The notes beneath the pieces were generated by a model. That model saw only the letters and a list, made by a program, of their open reading frames with translations, ran no database searches and was not told the origin of the DNA. Below, one piece after another: positions 33,687 through 43,191 of a DNA stretch of 64,000 nt. The stretch's first letter is position 1. The number at the start of each line of letters is the position of its first letter. The stretch is from Ectothiorhodospira sp. BSL-9 (GTDB lineage Bacteria; Pseudomonadota; Gammaproteobacteria; Ectothiorhodospirales; Ectothiorhodospiraceae): assembly GCF_001632845.1 (NCBI RefSeq), contig NZ_CP011994.1:1426001-1490000 (forward strand). The letters run 5' to 3'. The position numbers and the translations under genes were made by a program.

Positions 33687-36600
33687 ATGATCTTCAAGCG
33701 CAAGCCATCGCAGGATTTCAAATACACGGGTACCCGGGCGGCCATGGATGGCAACACGGCGGTGATCCACTGTGAGCGGGAGTCCTCGGACGCCGCGGGT
33801 GCCTACCCCATCACCCCTTCCACCCAGATGGGGGAGATGTGGGCGGAAGAGGTCTCCAAGGGCCATGTGAACATCTCCAATCGTTCCCTGGTGTTCATCG
33901 AGCCGGAATCCGAGCACGCTGCTGCCGCCGTCACCGCCGGCCTGGCCATGACCGGCATGCGCGCCATCAACTTCTCCTCGGCCCAGGGCGTGGCGTTCAT
34001 GCACGAATCCCTGTACGCCGCTGCCGGCAAGCGCCTGCCCTATATCCTCAATGTCGGCTGCCGCGCCATCACCAAGGCCGCACTGAACGTGCACGCCTCC
34101 CACGATGACTACCACTGCGTGGATGACACCGGCTTCTTCCAGGTCTTCGCCAAGAATGCCCAGGAAGCCGCAGACCTGAACATCATTTCCCACAAGGTGG
34201 CCGAGCTGGCCCTGAACCCCGGCATCGTGGGTCAGGATGGCTTCCTCACCACCCACCTGATCGAATCCATGAAGGTGCCGGAGCGGGAACTGATCGCCGA
34301 GTTCCTGGGCCGTCCCGACGACATGATCGACTGCCCCACGCCCGCGCAGCGCATGATCTACGGCGAAAAGCGCCGCCGCATTCCTGCCACCTGGGACGTG
34401 GACAACCCCATGGTTTCCGGTGCCCTGCAGAACCAGGACTCCTACATGCAGCAGGTGGCGGCCCAGCGGCCCTACTTCTACGATCACGTGGCCGAGCTCA
34501 CCGATCAGTGCATGGAAGAGTTCTACCAGCTCACCGGTCGTCGCTATAACCGTGCCCAGGGCTATCGCACCGACGATGCCGAATACCTGATCGTGGGGCA
34601 GGGCAGCATGGTGGCCACCGCCGAGGCCGTGGCCGACTACCTGCGTGCAACCCGCGGCATCAAGCTGGGCGTGGTGAACATCACCATGTTCCGTCCCTTC
34701 CCCGGTGCCCTGCTGGCTGGCCTGCTCAAGGGCCGCAAGGGTGTGGCCGTGCTGGAGCGGACCGATCAGCCCCTGGCGGAAGACCTGCCGCTGATGCGCG
34801 AGACCCGTTCCGCCGTGAGCAAGGCCATCGAGAATGGCGTGGCCGGCAAGGTGATGCCCTACGCCGAGTATCCGTCCTACCGCAGCAGCGACATTCCGCG
34901 CATGTACTCCGGTGCCTATGGCCTGGGGTCCCGCGACCTGCAGCCCGAAGGCCTGATCGCCGCCGTGGAAAACATGCTGCCCAACGGCAGCCAGCGCACC
35001 TTCTTCTACCTGTCGGTGGACTTCATCCGCGACAAGGCGGCCAGCCCCAAGCAGGAACTGCACCAGCAGGCCGTGGAAGAGGCCTACCCCAAGGTGCGCC
35101 AGCTGGCCCTGCGCGGCTCCGAAAACCCGAGCCTGATGCCCGACGAGGCCATCGCCGTGCGTCTGCACTCCGTGGGCGGCTGGGGCGCCATGACCACCGG
35201 CAAGAACCTGGCCATGACCCTGTTCGACCTGCTGGACTTCCACATCAAGGCGAACCCCAAGTACGGTTCCGAGAAGAAGGGTCAGCCCACCACCTATTAC
35301 CTGGCTGCTGCGCCCGAACCCATCCGCGTGAGCAACGAGCTCAAGACCGTGGACGTGGTGCTCTCGCCCGACCCGAACGTGTTCGACCACTCCGATCCGC
35401 TGGCCGGTCTGGTCAAGGGGGGTGCGTTCATCATCCAGTCCAGCCTGGAGAGCCAGGAAGCCGTGTGGCAGAGCTTCCCGCCCGCCGCACAGCGCTATGT
35501 CATCGAGAACGAGATCCGCGTCTTCTACGTGGATGCCTTCAAGATCGCCCGCGACGAGGCCTCCAACGCCGACCTGCAGTTCCGCATGCAGGGCATCGCC
35601 TTCCAGGGCGCCTTCTTTGCCGCCTCCCCGGTGATGAAGCGTCGTGGTCTGACCGAAGAAACCCTGTTCAAGGCCATTGAAGATCAGCTGCAGGACAAAT
35701 TCGGTGGCAAGGGTGCCCGCGTGGTGCAGGACAACCTGCGCGTGGTGCGTCGCGGCTTCGAAGAACTCACCGAAGTCACCGACAAGGTGGTCACCCAGGG
35801 TGCCATCGCCTCCGACCAGATCCGCGTGCCGGATATGCCGGTGATGCTCAAGCGCATGCCCCAGTCCTCCATGGCCAGCTCCGACATCCATCGTTTCTGG
35901 GAGCAGACCGGCAGCTTCTATGTGTCCGGTCAGGGCAACGACAACCTGGCCGACCCCTTCATCGCCCAGTCCATGATCCCGGCATCCACCGGCATCTACC
36001 GGGATATGACCCAGATCCGTTTCGATTACCCGGAATGGAAGCCCGAGAAGTGCACCGCCTGCGGCGACTGCTACACCGTCTGCCCGGACAGTGCCATCCC
36101 CGGCCTGACCAACACCATCGGTGAGGTGTTCGACACCGCCGTGCGTCGCATCGAGATCGGTGGCAAGCCCACCCGTCACCTGCGCCGCGCCGTGCGTGAT
36201 CTGGAAAAGCGCCTGCGCAATGCCCTGACCCAGGCTGGCGACGGCGCCGATGTGCGCGCCGAACTGGACTTCGCCATCACCCATCTGCTGGCCGAAACCG
36301 AGCTGGCCGGTGATGACAAGGTCAAGCTGGAAGAAGAACTGGGCTGGTTGAAGAATTCCATTGGTGATTTCCAGTTCGCCGTGACCAAGCCCTATTTCGG
36401 CGCCCTGGAAAAACGCGCCAAGGGCAGCGGCGGCCTGTTCTCCCTGACCCTCAACCCCTACACCTGCAAGGGTTGCATGGAATGTGTGGAAATCTGTGAG
36501 GAAGACGCCCTGGTGGTGACCCCCCAGAACCCGGAGAGCGTGGACACCATGCGTCGCAACTGGGACTTCTGGATGGATCTGCCCACCACCCGCCCGGACT

Positions 36601-38696
36601 ACATCCGCATTGAGGATCTGGACGAAGGGATCGGTGCCCTGGAGACCCTGCTGCTGGACAAGAAGGCTTACGGCTCCATGAACTGCGGCGATTCCGCCTG
36701 CCTGGGTTGCGGTGAAAAGACCACCGTGCACCTGTTCACCGCCACCGTCACGGCCCTGATGCAGCCGCGCGTGAAGGCGCACCTCAAGAAGCTGGATGAT
36801 CTCATCGAGCGTCTGGAACAGCATGTGCGCCTGAAGCTGGCCGAAGGCATGGATCTGTCCAACGTCCAGGCCGTGAACCAGGTGATCGGTGAACATGCCG
36901 ACAAGGATCTGACCCTGGCCCGCCTGTCCACCGCCCTGGATGCCGGCGGCAGTCACACCCTGGATCCGGACTGGCTGCAGTGGACCAGTGGCGTGCTGTC
37001 CAAGCTCAAGGACCTGCGCTGGCGCTATCTGGAAGGCCCCTCCGGTCGCGGTCGCACCGAGATGGGTGTGATCAACGCCACCGGCTGTACTTCCGTGTGG
37101 GGTTCCACCTTCCCCTACAGCCCCTATCCGTTCCCCTGGGCCAGCCACCTGTTCCAGGACACCCCGTCCATGGCCATGGGTATCTTCGAAGGCCACATGG
37201 CCAAGATGGCCGAGGGCTTCAAGGCGATTCGCATGGCCGAGCTGGAACTGGCCGGCAAGTACGACCCGCTGGAGCATGATGCCCACTTCGCCCAGTTCAA
37301 CTGGGAGCAGTTCAGTGATGAGGAATTCCACCTCTGCCCGCCGGTGGTGGGTATCGGCGGCGACGGCGCCATGTACGACATCGGCTTCCAGAACCTGTCC
37401 CGTGCGCTGATGTCCGGCATGCCCATCAAGGTGCTGGTGCTGGATACCCAGGTGTACTCCAACACCGGTGGCCAGGCCTGTACCTCCGGCTTCATCAGCC
37501 AGGTGTCCGACATGGCGCCCTATGGCAAGGCCTGGAAGGGCAAGGAGGAAACCCGTAAGGAGATCAGCCTGATCGGCATGGCCCACCGCACCAGCTATGT
37601 GATGCAGGGCGCCATCTCCAACGTGACCCACCTGCTGGAGAGCTTCATCGAGGGTCTGAACAGCCGTCGTCCGGCCATGTTCAACGTGTATGCCGTGTGC
37701 CCGCCGGAACATGGCGTGGGTGATGACGTGGCCTTCGCCCAGTCCAAGCTGGCCGTTGAGTCCCGCGCCTATCCCTTGTTCCGTTACAACCCGGATCGTG
37801 GCGTGACCTTCCGCGAGTGCTCCGATCTGGAAGGCAACCCGGCGATGGATGCCGACTGGCCGACCTACACCCTGAAGTATCAGGATGAGAACGGCGAAGA
37901 GGGCACCCTGGAACTGCCCATGACCTTTGCCGACTTCGCCCTGACCGAAGGCCGCTTCCGGAAGCACTTCCGCAAGGCCCCGCAGGACACCTGGAACGAC
38001 GATATGCTGCCGTTGCATGAGTTCCTGGAGATGAGCGAAGACGAGCGGGAAGGACGTTTCCCCTACATCTGGACCGTGGATGAAAAGAACCGTCTGGGTC
38101 GGGTGCTGGTCTCCGAGGAACTGGTGCGTTCCGCTGAAGAGCGCCGTGACTTCTGGAAGCAGCTCAAGGGCCTGCTGGGTCTGGACCACGAAGTGGTGGA
38201 TGCCGACGCTGTGGCCGCGCAGACCCGCACCGACATGGCTCAACGCCTGAGTGCCGCCCTGCTGTCCCTGGCCAGCGGCGAAGGCAATGGCCAGTTGGCC
38301 GCTGCTCTGGAAGGGTCCGCTGCGCCGGCTCCTGCCCAGACACCGGCCCTGGCACCCGCAGGGGCGGCTCCGGCCTCAACCCAGGCGGTGTCCCAGGGTG
38401 CGTCCAATCCGGCCAACGACGGCGGTAACGGCGGGCTGGCCTGGGAATACGAGCCGGTCTGGGTGGAAACCAACGAGTGCACCGCTTGTGATGAGTGTCT
38501 GGAGATCGCCCCCGGGGTGTTCGCCTATGACGACAACAAGCAGGCCGTGGTGGTGGATCCCAAGGGCGGTTCCTACAAGGACATCGTCCGCGCTGCCGAG
38601 AAATGTGCCGCCCTGGCGGTGCATCCCGGTACCCCGGCCAATGCCAAGGAACCGGACGCTGAAAAGCTGATGAAGCGCGCCGCGAAGTTCAACTGA
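33687..38696 (+). CDS. nifJ: Pyruvate:ferredoxin (flavodoxin) oxidoreductase with C-terminal ferredoxin domain
   Basis: The 1669-residue enzyme interconverts pyruvate and acetyl-CoA with CO2 using TPP and [4Fe-4S] clusters. The N-terminal domain has SSDAAGAYPITPSTQMGE and EPESEHAAAAV. The gamma domain begins SVGGWGAMTTGKNLAMTLFD (about 495). Ferredoxin clusters lie at CTACGDCYTVCP (about 788) and CKGCMECVEICEED (about 926), separated by a long helical insert. The TPP domain has GDSACLGCGEKTT (about 1000) and GIGGDGAMYDIGFQNLSRA (about 1225). After an Ala/Pro linker (about 1550-1580) a single-cluster ferredoxin module (CTACDECLEIAPGVF, about 1597) ends the protein. Typical NifJ is near 1170-1200 residues, so this is a long variant. 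The ATG has AGGAG upstream. Confidence 0.93.
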   Translation: MIFKRKPSQDFKYTGTRAAMDGNTAVIHCERESSDAAGAYPITPSTQMGEMWAEEVSKGHVNISNRSLVFIEPESEHAAAAVTAGLAMTGMRAINFSSAQGVAFMHESLYAAAGKRLPYILNVGCRAITKAALNVHASHDDYHCVDDTGFFQVFAKNAQEAADLNIISHKVAELALNPGIVGQDGFLTTHLIESMKVPERELIAEFLGRPDDMIDCPTPAQRMIYGEKRRRIPATWDVDNPMVSGALQNQDSYMQQVAAQRPYFYDHVAELTDQCMEEFYQLTGRRYNRAQGYRTDDAEYLIVGQGSMVATAEAVADYLRATRGIKLGVVNITMFRPFPGALLAGLLKGRKGVAVLERTDQPLAEDLPLMRETRSAVSKAIENGVAGKVMPYAEYPSYRSSDIPRMYSGAYGLGSRDLQPEGLIAAVENMLPNGSQRTFFYLSVDFIRDKAASPKQELHQQAVEEAYPKVRQLALRGSENPSLMPDEAIAVRLHSVGGWGAMTTGKNLAMTLFDLLDFHIKANPKYGSEKKGQPTTYYLAAAPEPIRVSNELKTVDVVLSPDPNVFDHSDPLAGLVKGGAFIIQSSLESQEAVWQSFPPAAQRYVIENEIRVFYVDAFKIARDEASNADLQFRMQGIAFQGAFFAASPVMKRRGLTEETLFKAIEDQLQDKFGGKGARVVQDNLRVVRRGFEELTEVTDKVVTQGAIASDQIRVPDMPVMLKRMPQSSMASSDIHRFWEQTGSFYVSGQGNDNLADPFIAQSMIPASTGIYRDMTQIRFDYPEWKPEKCTACGDCYTVCPDSAIPGLTNTIGEVFDTAVRRIEIGGKPTRHLRRAVRDLEKRLRNALTQAGDGADVRAELDFAITHLLAETELAGDDKVKLEEELGWLKNSIGDFQFAVTKPYFGALEKRAKGSGGLFSLTLNPYTCKGCMECVEICEEDALVVTPQNPESVDTMRRNWDFWMDLPTTRPDYIRIEDLDEGIGALETLLLDKKAYGSMNCGDSACLGCGEKTTVHLFTATVTALMQPRVKAHLKKLDDLIERLEQHVRLKLAEGMDLSNVQAVNQVIGEHADKDLTLARLSTALDAGGSHTLDPDWLQWTSGVLSKLKDLRWRYLEGPSGRGRTEMGVINATGCTSVWGSTFPYSPYPFPWASHLFQDTPSMAMGIFEGHMAKMAEGFKAIRMAELELAGKYDPLEHDAHFAQFNWEQFSDEEFHLCPPVVGIGGDGAMYDIGFQNLSRALMSGMPIKVLVLDTQVYSNTGGQACTSGFISQVSDMAPYGKAWKGKEETRKEISLIGMAHRTSYVMQGAISNVTHLLESFIEGLNSRRPAMFNVYAVCPPEHGVGDDVAFAQSKLAVESRAYPLFRYNPDRGVTFRECSDLEGNPAMDADWPTYTLKYQDENGEEGTLELPMTFADFALTEGRFRKHFRKAPQDTWNDDMLPLHEFLEMSEDEREGRFPYIWTVDEKNRLGRVLVSEELVRSAEERRDFWKQLKGLLGLDHEVVDADAVAAQTRTDMAQRLSAALLSLASGEGNGQLAAALEGSAAPAPAQTPALAPAGAAPASTQAVSQGASNPANDGGNGGLAWEYEPVWVETNECTACDECLEIAPGVFAYDDNKQAVVVDPKGGSYKDIVRAAEKCAALAVHPGTPANAKEPDAEKLMKRAAKFN

Positions 38697-38698
38697 TC

Positions 38699-40045
38699 AT
38701 GGGCGTCATGTCATTCCTGACGGGATTGACCTTCCCCCGGGGGATTCATCCCCCGGAGCTGAAGGAAGATACCCAGCATCAGCCCATCCGGCGTCTGGCG
38801 TTTGCGCCTCGCATGGTGGTGCCGCTGCAGCAGCACTTTGGCCAGCGGGCCAAGGCGCTGGTCAGCCGCCACCAGGAGGTGCTGCGCGGTCAGCTCATTG
38901 CCGAGGCCGACGGCGACATGTCCGTGCCGTTGCATGCCCCGGTGACCGGCGTGGTGGAGGGCATCGAATTGATGCCTTCCGCCCGCGGGCCCAAGGGCGA
39001 GGCCATCATCATCCGTACCCTGCCGGGTGACAGTCAGGCCGTGCGTTGCGCCAAGCCCCGCAATGATCTGATGCAGGCCTCGCGCCGGGAGATCACCCAG
39101 GCCATTCAGGCTGCGGGCCTGGTGGGGCAGGGCGGGGCCGCGTTCCCTACCCATGTGAAGTTGTCCGTGCCCAAGGGGCATGCGGTGGACACCCTGGTGG
39201 TCAACGGCTGCGAATGCGAGCCCTATCTGACCACCGATCACCGCATCATGCTGGAGTACACCGATGATGTGATCACCGGTGTTCGCCTGGCCATGCGGGC
39301 GGTGGGGGCCGAACGGGCCATCATCGGCGTGGAGGACAACAAGCCCGACGCCATCAAGGCCCTGCGCGAGCGGCTGGGCAAGGATGATGTCATCTCCGTG
39401 GGGGTGGTGAGATCCAAGTACCCCCAGGGCTCGGAGAAGATGCTCATCAAGGCCCTGCTGAACCGGGAGGTCCCTTCCGGCGGGTTCCCCTACCACGTGG
39501 GTGCGGTGGTGAACAACGTGGGGACCATGTCCCAGATCGGTCGATTGTTGCCGGCAGGCGAGGGCCTGATCGAGCGGGTGATCACCGTGGCGGGGCCGGG
39601 CGTACAGCGACCGGGCAATTACCTCCTGCCGGTGGGCACGCCCATGCGTTACCTGCTGGAGCAGGTGGGTTTTCAGGGCGAGGATGCCAGTCATCTCATC
39701 CTGGGTGGGCCCATGATGGGGAACACCGTGTCCTCCCTGGACGTGCCCATTACCAAGAGTGTTTCAGGCCTGGTAGTGCTCCCGGAAGTGGAGCCGGGTT
39801 CCGAGGCCGCGCGGGTGCATCCCTGCATCCGTTGTGGTCGCTGTGTGGATGCCTGCCCCGTGGGGCTCAATCCCTCGGACCTGGGGCGCCTGGCTGCCAA
39901 ACGGCAGTATGAAACCATGCAGGAACGCCTCCACCTGAGTGATTGCTTCGAGTGTGGCTCCTGCGCCTACGTGTGCCCGTCCAACATCCCGCTGGTGCAG
40001 TACTTCCGTATCGCCAAGGCCCTGAATCGGGAGCGTATTTCGTGA
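38699..40045 (+). CDS. rnfC: Electron transport complex subunit RnfC
   Basis: The 448-residue protein has the RnfC layout: an N-terminal domain (TFPRGIHPPELK), a flavin/NADH-binding region (GLVGQGGAAFPTHVKL, VVNGCECEPYLTTDH, SEKMLIKALLNREVPSGG) and two C-terminal [4Fe-4S] motifs, CIRCGRCVDACP (about 377) and CFECGSCAYVCP (about 417). It is the soluble NADH-oxidoreductase module of Rnf. The length equals the core form without the Ala-rich extension found in enterics. It starts two bases after nifJ ends, implying co-translation with pyruvate:ferredoxin oxidoreductase, and overlaps rnfD by four bases. Confidence 0.95.
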   Translation: MGVMSFLTGLTFPRGIHPPELKEDTQHQPIRRLAFAPRMVVPLQQHFGQRAKALVSRHQEVLRGQLIAEADGDMSVPLHAPVTGVVEGIELMPSARGPKGEAIIIRTLPGDSQAVRCAKPRNDLMQASRREITQAIQAAGLVGQGGAAFPTHVKLSVPKGHAVDTLVVNGCECEPYLTTDHRIMLEYTDDVITGVRLAMRAVGAERAIIGVEDNKPDAIKALRERLGKDDVISVGVVRSKYPQGSEKMLIKALLNREVPSGGFPYHVGAVVNNVGTMSQIGRLLPAGEGLIERVITVAGPGVQRPGNYLLPVGTPMRYLLEQVGFQGEDASHLILGGPMMGNTVSSLDVPITKSVSGLVVLPEVEPGSEAARVHPCIRCGRCVDACPVGLNPSDLGRLAAKRQYETMQERLHLSDCFECGSCAYVCPSNIPLVQYFRIAKALNRERIS

Positions 40046-41061
40046 CACCACTGCGTATTGAACTCAAAACCTCGCCGCACCTGAAACAGGCCGGCAGCGT
40101 TGAGCAGATCATGCGCAACGTGGTGCTGGCGCTGCTGCCCATCTGCGGGTTCTCGGTGTATCTGTTCGGCATCAGTGCCCTGGCGCTGATGATCACCACC
40201 ACGGTCACCTGCGTGGCCACCGAGCAGCTGTTCAACAAGCTGTCCCGGCGGCCCGGCACTGTGTCCGATTACAGTGCGGTGATCACCGGTCTGCTGCTGG
40301 CCCTGACCTTGCCGCCCTCGTTCCCCTTGTGGATGGCGGCCCTGTCGGGTTTTATCGGCATCGCTCTGGGCAAGGCCATGTTCGGTGGCCTGGGTTTCAA
40401 CCTGTTCAACCCGGCGCTGATCGGTCGGGCCTTTGCGCAGGCGGCCTTCCCGGTATCGGTGTCCACCTGGACGGTGCCCTTCCATCCGGATCGGTTCACC
40501 GAGTTCCTGCCCTCCACGCTGGCCGCGCCCTTCACGACGCCGGCCTCGGTGGATGCCTTCACCACGGCCACGCCGCTGGGGGAGTGGAAGTTCCAGGGCA
40601 TCCACACCGACACCTGGGATCTGCTTACCGGCATGGTCTCCGGTTCCGCAGGCGAGACCTCGGCCATCATCATCCTGCTGTGCGGGCTGTATCTCATCGC
40701 CCGGCGCATGATGAACTGGCGCATCCCGGCGGCGGTGCTGGGCGGGGCCTTCCTGACGGCGGCGGTGTTCTATGCCATCGATCCGGAGTTTTATCCCACG
40801 CCCTGGTTCGTGCTGTTTTCCGGTGGCCTGATGCTGGGGGCCTTCTTCATGGCCAGCGACATGGTGGCCTCGCCGGTGACTCGATCCGGGCTCTGGATCT
40901 ACGGGCTGCTGATCGGCTTTCTGGCAGTGATCATCCGGTTCTTCGGTGGTCTGCCGGAAGGAATCATGTACGCCATCCTGCTGGGTAACGCCATGTCGCC
41001 CCTGATCGAGCGCATGACCCAACCCCGACCCTACGGAACCCGCAAACGGAGGCAGTCATGA
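40042..41061 (+). CDS. rnfD: Electron transport complex subunit RnfD
   Basis: The 339-residue membrane protein starts at a GTG overlapping the rnfC stop (GTGA) and has about nine to ten helices, as in NqrB/RnfD. The loop SVDAFTTATPLGEW matches the covalent FMN attachment site, with flavin joined through a Thr. Other family regions are GFNLFNPALIGRAFAQAAF and GGLPEGIMYAILLGNAMSPL. RnfD moves electrons through the membrane part of the complex. The frame is open upstream to 39943 inside rnfC but that is not coding for RnfD. Confidence 0.95.
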   Translation: MTPLRIELKTSPHLKQAGSVEQIMRNVVLALLPICGFSVYLFGISALALMITTTVTCVATEQLFNKLSRRPGTVSDYSAVITGLLLALTLPPSFPLWMAALSGFIGIALGKAMFGGLGFNLFNPALIGRAFAQAAFPVSVSTWTVPFHPDRFTEFLPSTLAAPFTTPASVDAFTTATPLGEWKFQGIHTDTWDLLTGMVSGSAGETSAIIILLCGLYLIARRMMNWRIPAAVLGGAFLTAAVFYAIDPEFYPTPWFVLFSGGLMLGAFFMASDMVASPVTRSGLWIYGLLIGFLAVIIRFFGGLPEGIMYAILLGNAMSPLIERMTQPRPYGTRKRRQS

Positions 41062-41753
41062 GCACCACGGCATCGGCGGACCCGCAAAGACCGGCGCCTA
41101 CGTCCAGCATCAAGCTCATCGGCACGCTGGGTCTGATTGCCCTGTTTTCGGGGCTGATGGTGGTGAGTGTGTTCGAGTTCACCAAGCCCTACATCGCCGA
41201 GAACCACCGCATTGCCCTGGAACGGGCCGTGCTGGAGGTCATCCCGGGCGCTGCGGAGCGGCGTGAGTTCGTGCTCACCAGCGATGGCGTCTTCCCGGCC
41301 GGGACGGCGCCGGAGCGCGGTCGAACCATTCATGCCGGTTTCGATGCGGAAGGTACCTTCAAGGGCGTGGCCCTGGAGGCCTCCGGGCGCGGCTATGCGG
41401 ACGTGATCCGTATCCTCTACGGCTATGACCCGTCCTGCGAGTGCATTGTCGGCATGACCGTGCTGGAGAGTCGCGAGACTCCAGGTCTGGGTGACAAGAT
41501 CGAGACCGATCCGGCGTTCGTTGCCAACTTCGAGCGCCTGGATGCCCGCCTGGCCACCGACGGCTCGGGCCTGGCCAACCGCATTCGCACGGTGGACCCG
41601 GGTGCCGCAGAGCAGCCCTGGGAGATCGATGGCATCACCGGTGCGACCATTTCTGCGGAGGCCATTGGCAGCATGATTCACCGCAGTGCCGACTCGGTGC
41701 TGCCGGAGCTGGCCCCCCACTGGGCGGCCTTTGAACAGGATATCCAGGACTAA
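41058..41753 (+). CDS. rnfG: Electron transport complex subunit RnfG
   Basis: A 231-residue protein with one N-terminal membrane helix (LIGTLGLIALFSGLMVVSVF) and a periplasmic FMN-binding domain. ETPGLGDKIETD and GITGATISAEAIG are diagnostic; the Thr of TGAT is the expected site of covalent FMN attachment by the flavin transferase ApbE. The start overlaps rnfD by ATGA and the end is three bases before rnfE. No apbE gene is in the window. Confidence 0.93.
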   Translation: MSTTASADPQRPAPTSSIKLIGTLGLIALFSGLMVVSVFEFTKPYIAENHRIALERAVLEVIPGAAERREFVLTSDGVFPAGTAPERGRTIHAGFDAEGTFKGVALEASGRGYADVIRILYGYDPSCECIVGMTVLESRETPGLGDKIETDPAFVANFERLDARLATDGSGLANRIRTVDPGAAEQPWEIDGITGATISAEAIGSMIHRSADSVLPELAPHWAAFEQDIQD

Positions 41754-41756
41754 CCC

Positions 41757-42419
41757 ATGGCGGCCAAGACAGACAAGAAACCGATCACCATGGATACCTT
41801 CCTGAGTGGTATCTGGAAGGAAAATCCGGTGTTCGTGATGTTGCTGGGCATGTGCCCGGTGCTGGCGGTCACCAACTCCGTGGCCAACGCGCTGGCCATG
41901 GGCCTGGCGACCACCTTCGTATTGCTGTGCTCCAATGCGCTGATTTCGGTACTGCGCCACCACATCCCCAAGGAGGTGCGGATCGCGTCCTATATCGTGA
42001 TCATCGCCACCTTCGTGACCGTGGTGGACTACCTGATTCACGCCATCAGCCTGGAGATCTACAACGCGCTGGGCGCCTTCATCCAGCTCATCGTGGCCAA
42101 CTGCATGATCCTGGGCCGGGCCGAGGCCTTTGCCTCGCGTAACCGTCTCAGTGGCACCCTGATCAATGGTCTGGGCATGGGCCTTGGGTTCACCCTTGCG
42201 CTGCTGTGCCTGGGTTCGGTGCGTGAACTGCTGGGCGCCGGCACCCTGCTGGGTATTCCGGTCTTTGGCGAGGCCTTCGAGCCCTGGGTGATCATGCTGT
42301 TGCCGCCGGGCGGGTTCTTCGTCCTGGGCGCATGGCTGCTGCTGTTCGCCTGGATCAAGGAAAGACAGATCAAACGTGCCGCTGCCGGCACCGGGGAGGC
42401 TGCCGCTCATGCACGCTGA
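41757..42419 (+). CDS. rnfE: Electron transport complex subunit RnfE
   Basis: A 220-residue integral membrane protein with six helices, homologous to NqrD. Conserved stretches include [20 protein letters not shown] then [13 protein letters not shown], and [19 protein letters not shown], which holds the Cys that helps bind the intramembrane Fe-S cluster shared with RnfA. The order rnfG-rnfE-rnfA with overlaps indicates one transcript. Confidence 0.95.
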   Translation: MAAKTDKKPITMDTFLSGIWKENPVFVMLLGMCPVLAVTNSVANALAMGLATTFVLLCSNALISVLRHHIPKEVRIASYIVIIATFVTVVDYLIHAISLEIYNALGAFIQLIVANCMILGRAEAFASRNRLSGTLINGLGMGLGFTLALLCLGSVRELLGAGTLLGIPVFGEAFEPWVIMLLPPGGFFVLGAWLLLFAWIKERQIKRAAAGTGEAAAHAR

Positions 42420-42990
42420 TTCCATTGCCTTCATCTTTCTCAATGCGGCCATCATCAACAACTTCGTGCTGGCCCTGTTCCTGGGGATCTGCCCGCTGCT
42501 GGGTGTGTCCGGCAAGCTCACCACGGCCTTCTCCATGGGGTTGGCCACGGCGTTCGTGATGTTGATCAGCTCGGTATCCGCCTGGCTGATCAACGAGGTG
42601 CTCACCCATTTTGATCTGGAATTCCTGCGCCTGATTGCCTATATCGCGGTGATCGCCTCGGCAGTTCAGCTGGTGGAGATGATGATCAAGAAGTACAGCC
42701 CGCCCCTGTATCAGGCGCTGGGAATCTTCCTGCCGTTGATCACCACCAACTGCGCCATCCTGGGCGTGGCGCTGTTCCAGACCAATTACGAGTACAGCTT
42801 CGTGCAGTCGCTGTCCTACAGCCTGGGCGCTGGCGCCGGCTTCATCCTGGCCATCGTCCTGATGGCGGGGCTGCGTGAGAAGCTGGAACTGGCCGATGTC
42901 CCGTCCATCGCCCGCGGCGCCGCCATGAGCCTGATGCTGGCTGGCATCCTGTCCCTGGCATTCATGGGCTTCGCGGGCCTGGGAGGCTGA
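42409..42990 (+). CDS. rnfA: Electron transport complex subunit RnfA
   Basis: A 193-residue six-helix membrane protein, partner of RnfE and homologous to Nqr[21 protein letters not shown] and [17 protein letters not shown] carry the conserved Cys ligands. The start ATG at 42409 overlaps the end of rnfE by 11 bases and has GAGG upstream (in GGGGAGG); the frame open to 42376 is not needed for a complete protein. In many bacteria rnfA is first in the cluster; here it is the last subunit gene. Confidence 0.95.
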   Translation: MHADSIAFIFLNAAIINNFVLALFLGICPLLGVSGKLTTAFSMGLATAFVMLISSVSAWLINEVLTHFDLEFLRLIAYIAVIASAVQLVEMMIKKYSPPLYQALGIFLPLITTNCAILGVALFQTNYEYSFVQSLSYSLGAGAGFILAIVLMAGLREKLELADVPSIARGAAMSLMLAGILSLAFMGFAGLGG

Positions 42991-42996
42991 CTCCGG

Positions 42997-43191
42997 ATGC
43001 TCCAGTACCTCACCGCCTTCCTCATCATCTTTGCCCTGTTCACCGCCTGGGTGCTGGTGCAACACGCCGCCCGACGCTTCGCCCAGCGTCACCCCGAGTT
43101 CGGCCCCGCCAAGGAAGAGGGGGGCGGCTGCGCCTCCGGCTGCGGCGGTTGCGCCTCCGCCCATTCCTGCGGCAAAAAAACCTCTCCCTAG
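42997..43191 (+). CDS. Small Cys-rich membrane protein at the end of the rnf cluster
   Basis: A 64-residue protein: one membrane helix (TAFLIIFALFTAWVLVQH) followed by a short basic/acidic linker and a Cys-rich tail with five Cys (GGGCASGCGGCASAHSCGK). It begins six bases after the rnfA stop and ends inside a large palindrome. Its layout recalls NqrM, the small Cys-containing factor needed for Fe incorporation into the NqrD/NqrE centre of the related Na+-NQR. A role in building the RnfA/RnfE Fe-S site is therefore plausible, but it is inference. Confidence 0.75.
   Translation: MLQYLTAFLIIFALFTAWVLVQHAARRFAQRHPEFGPAKEEGGGCASGCGGCASAHSCGKKTSP

Noticed and set aside
32718-38243. A very long (1841-codon) open frame on the minus strand opposite rnfB and nifJ
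   Set aside because: It is an antisense shadow of strongly biased high-GC coding sequence; the product is low-complexity Gly/His/Gln-rich with no recognisable domain, while the plus strand has clear catalytic motifs.
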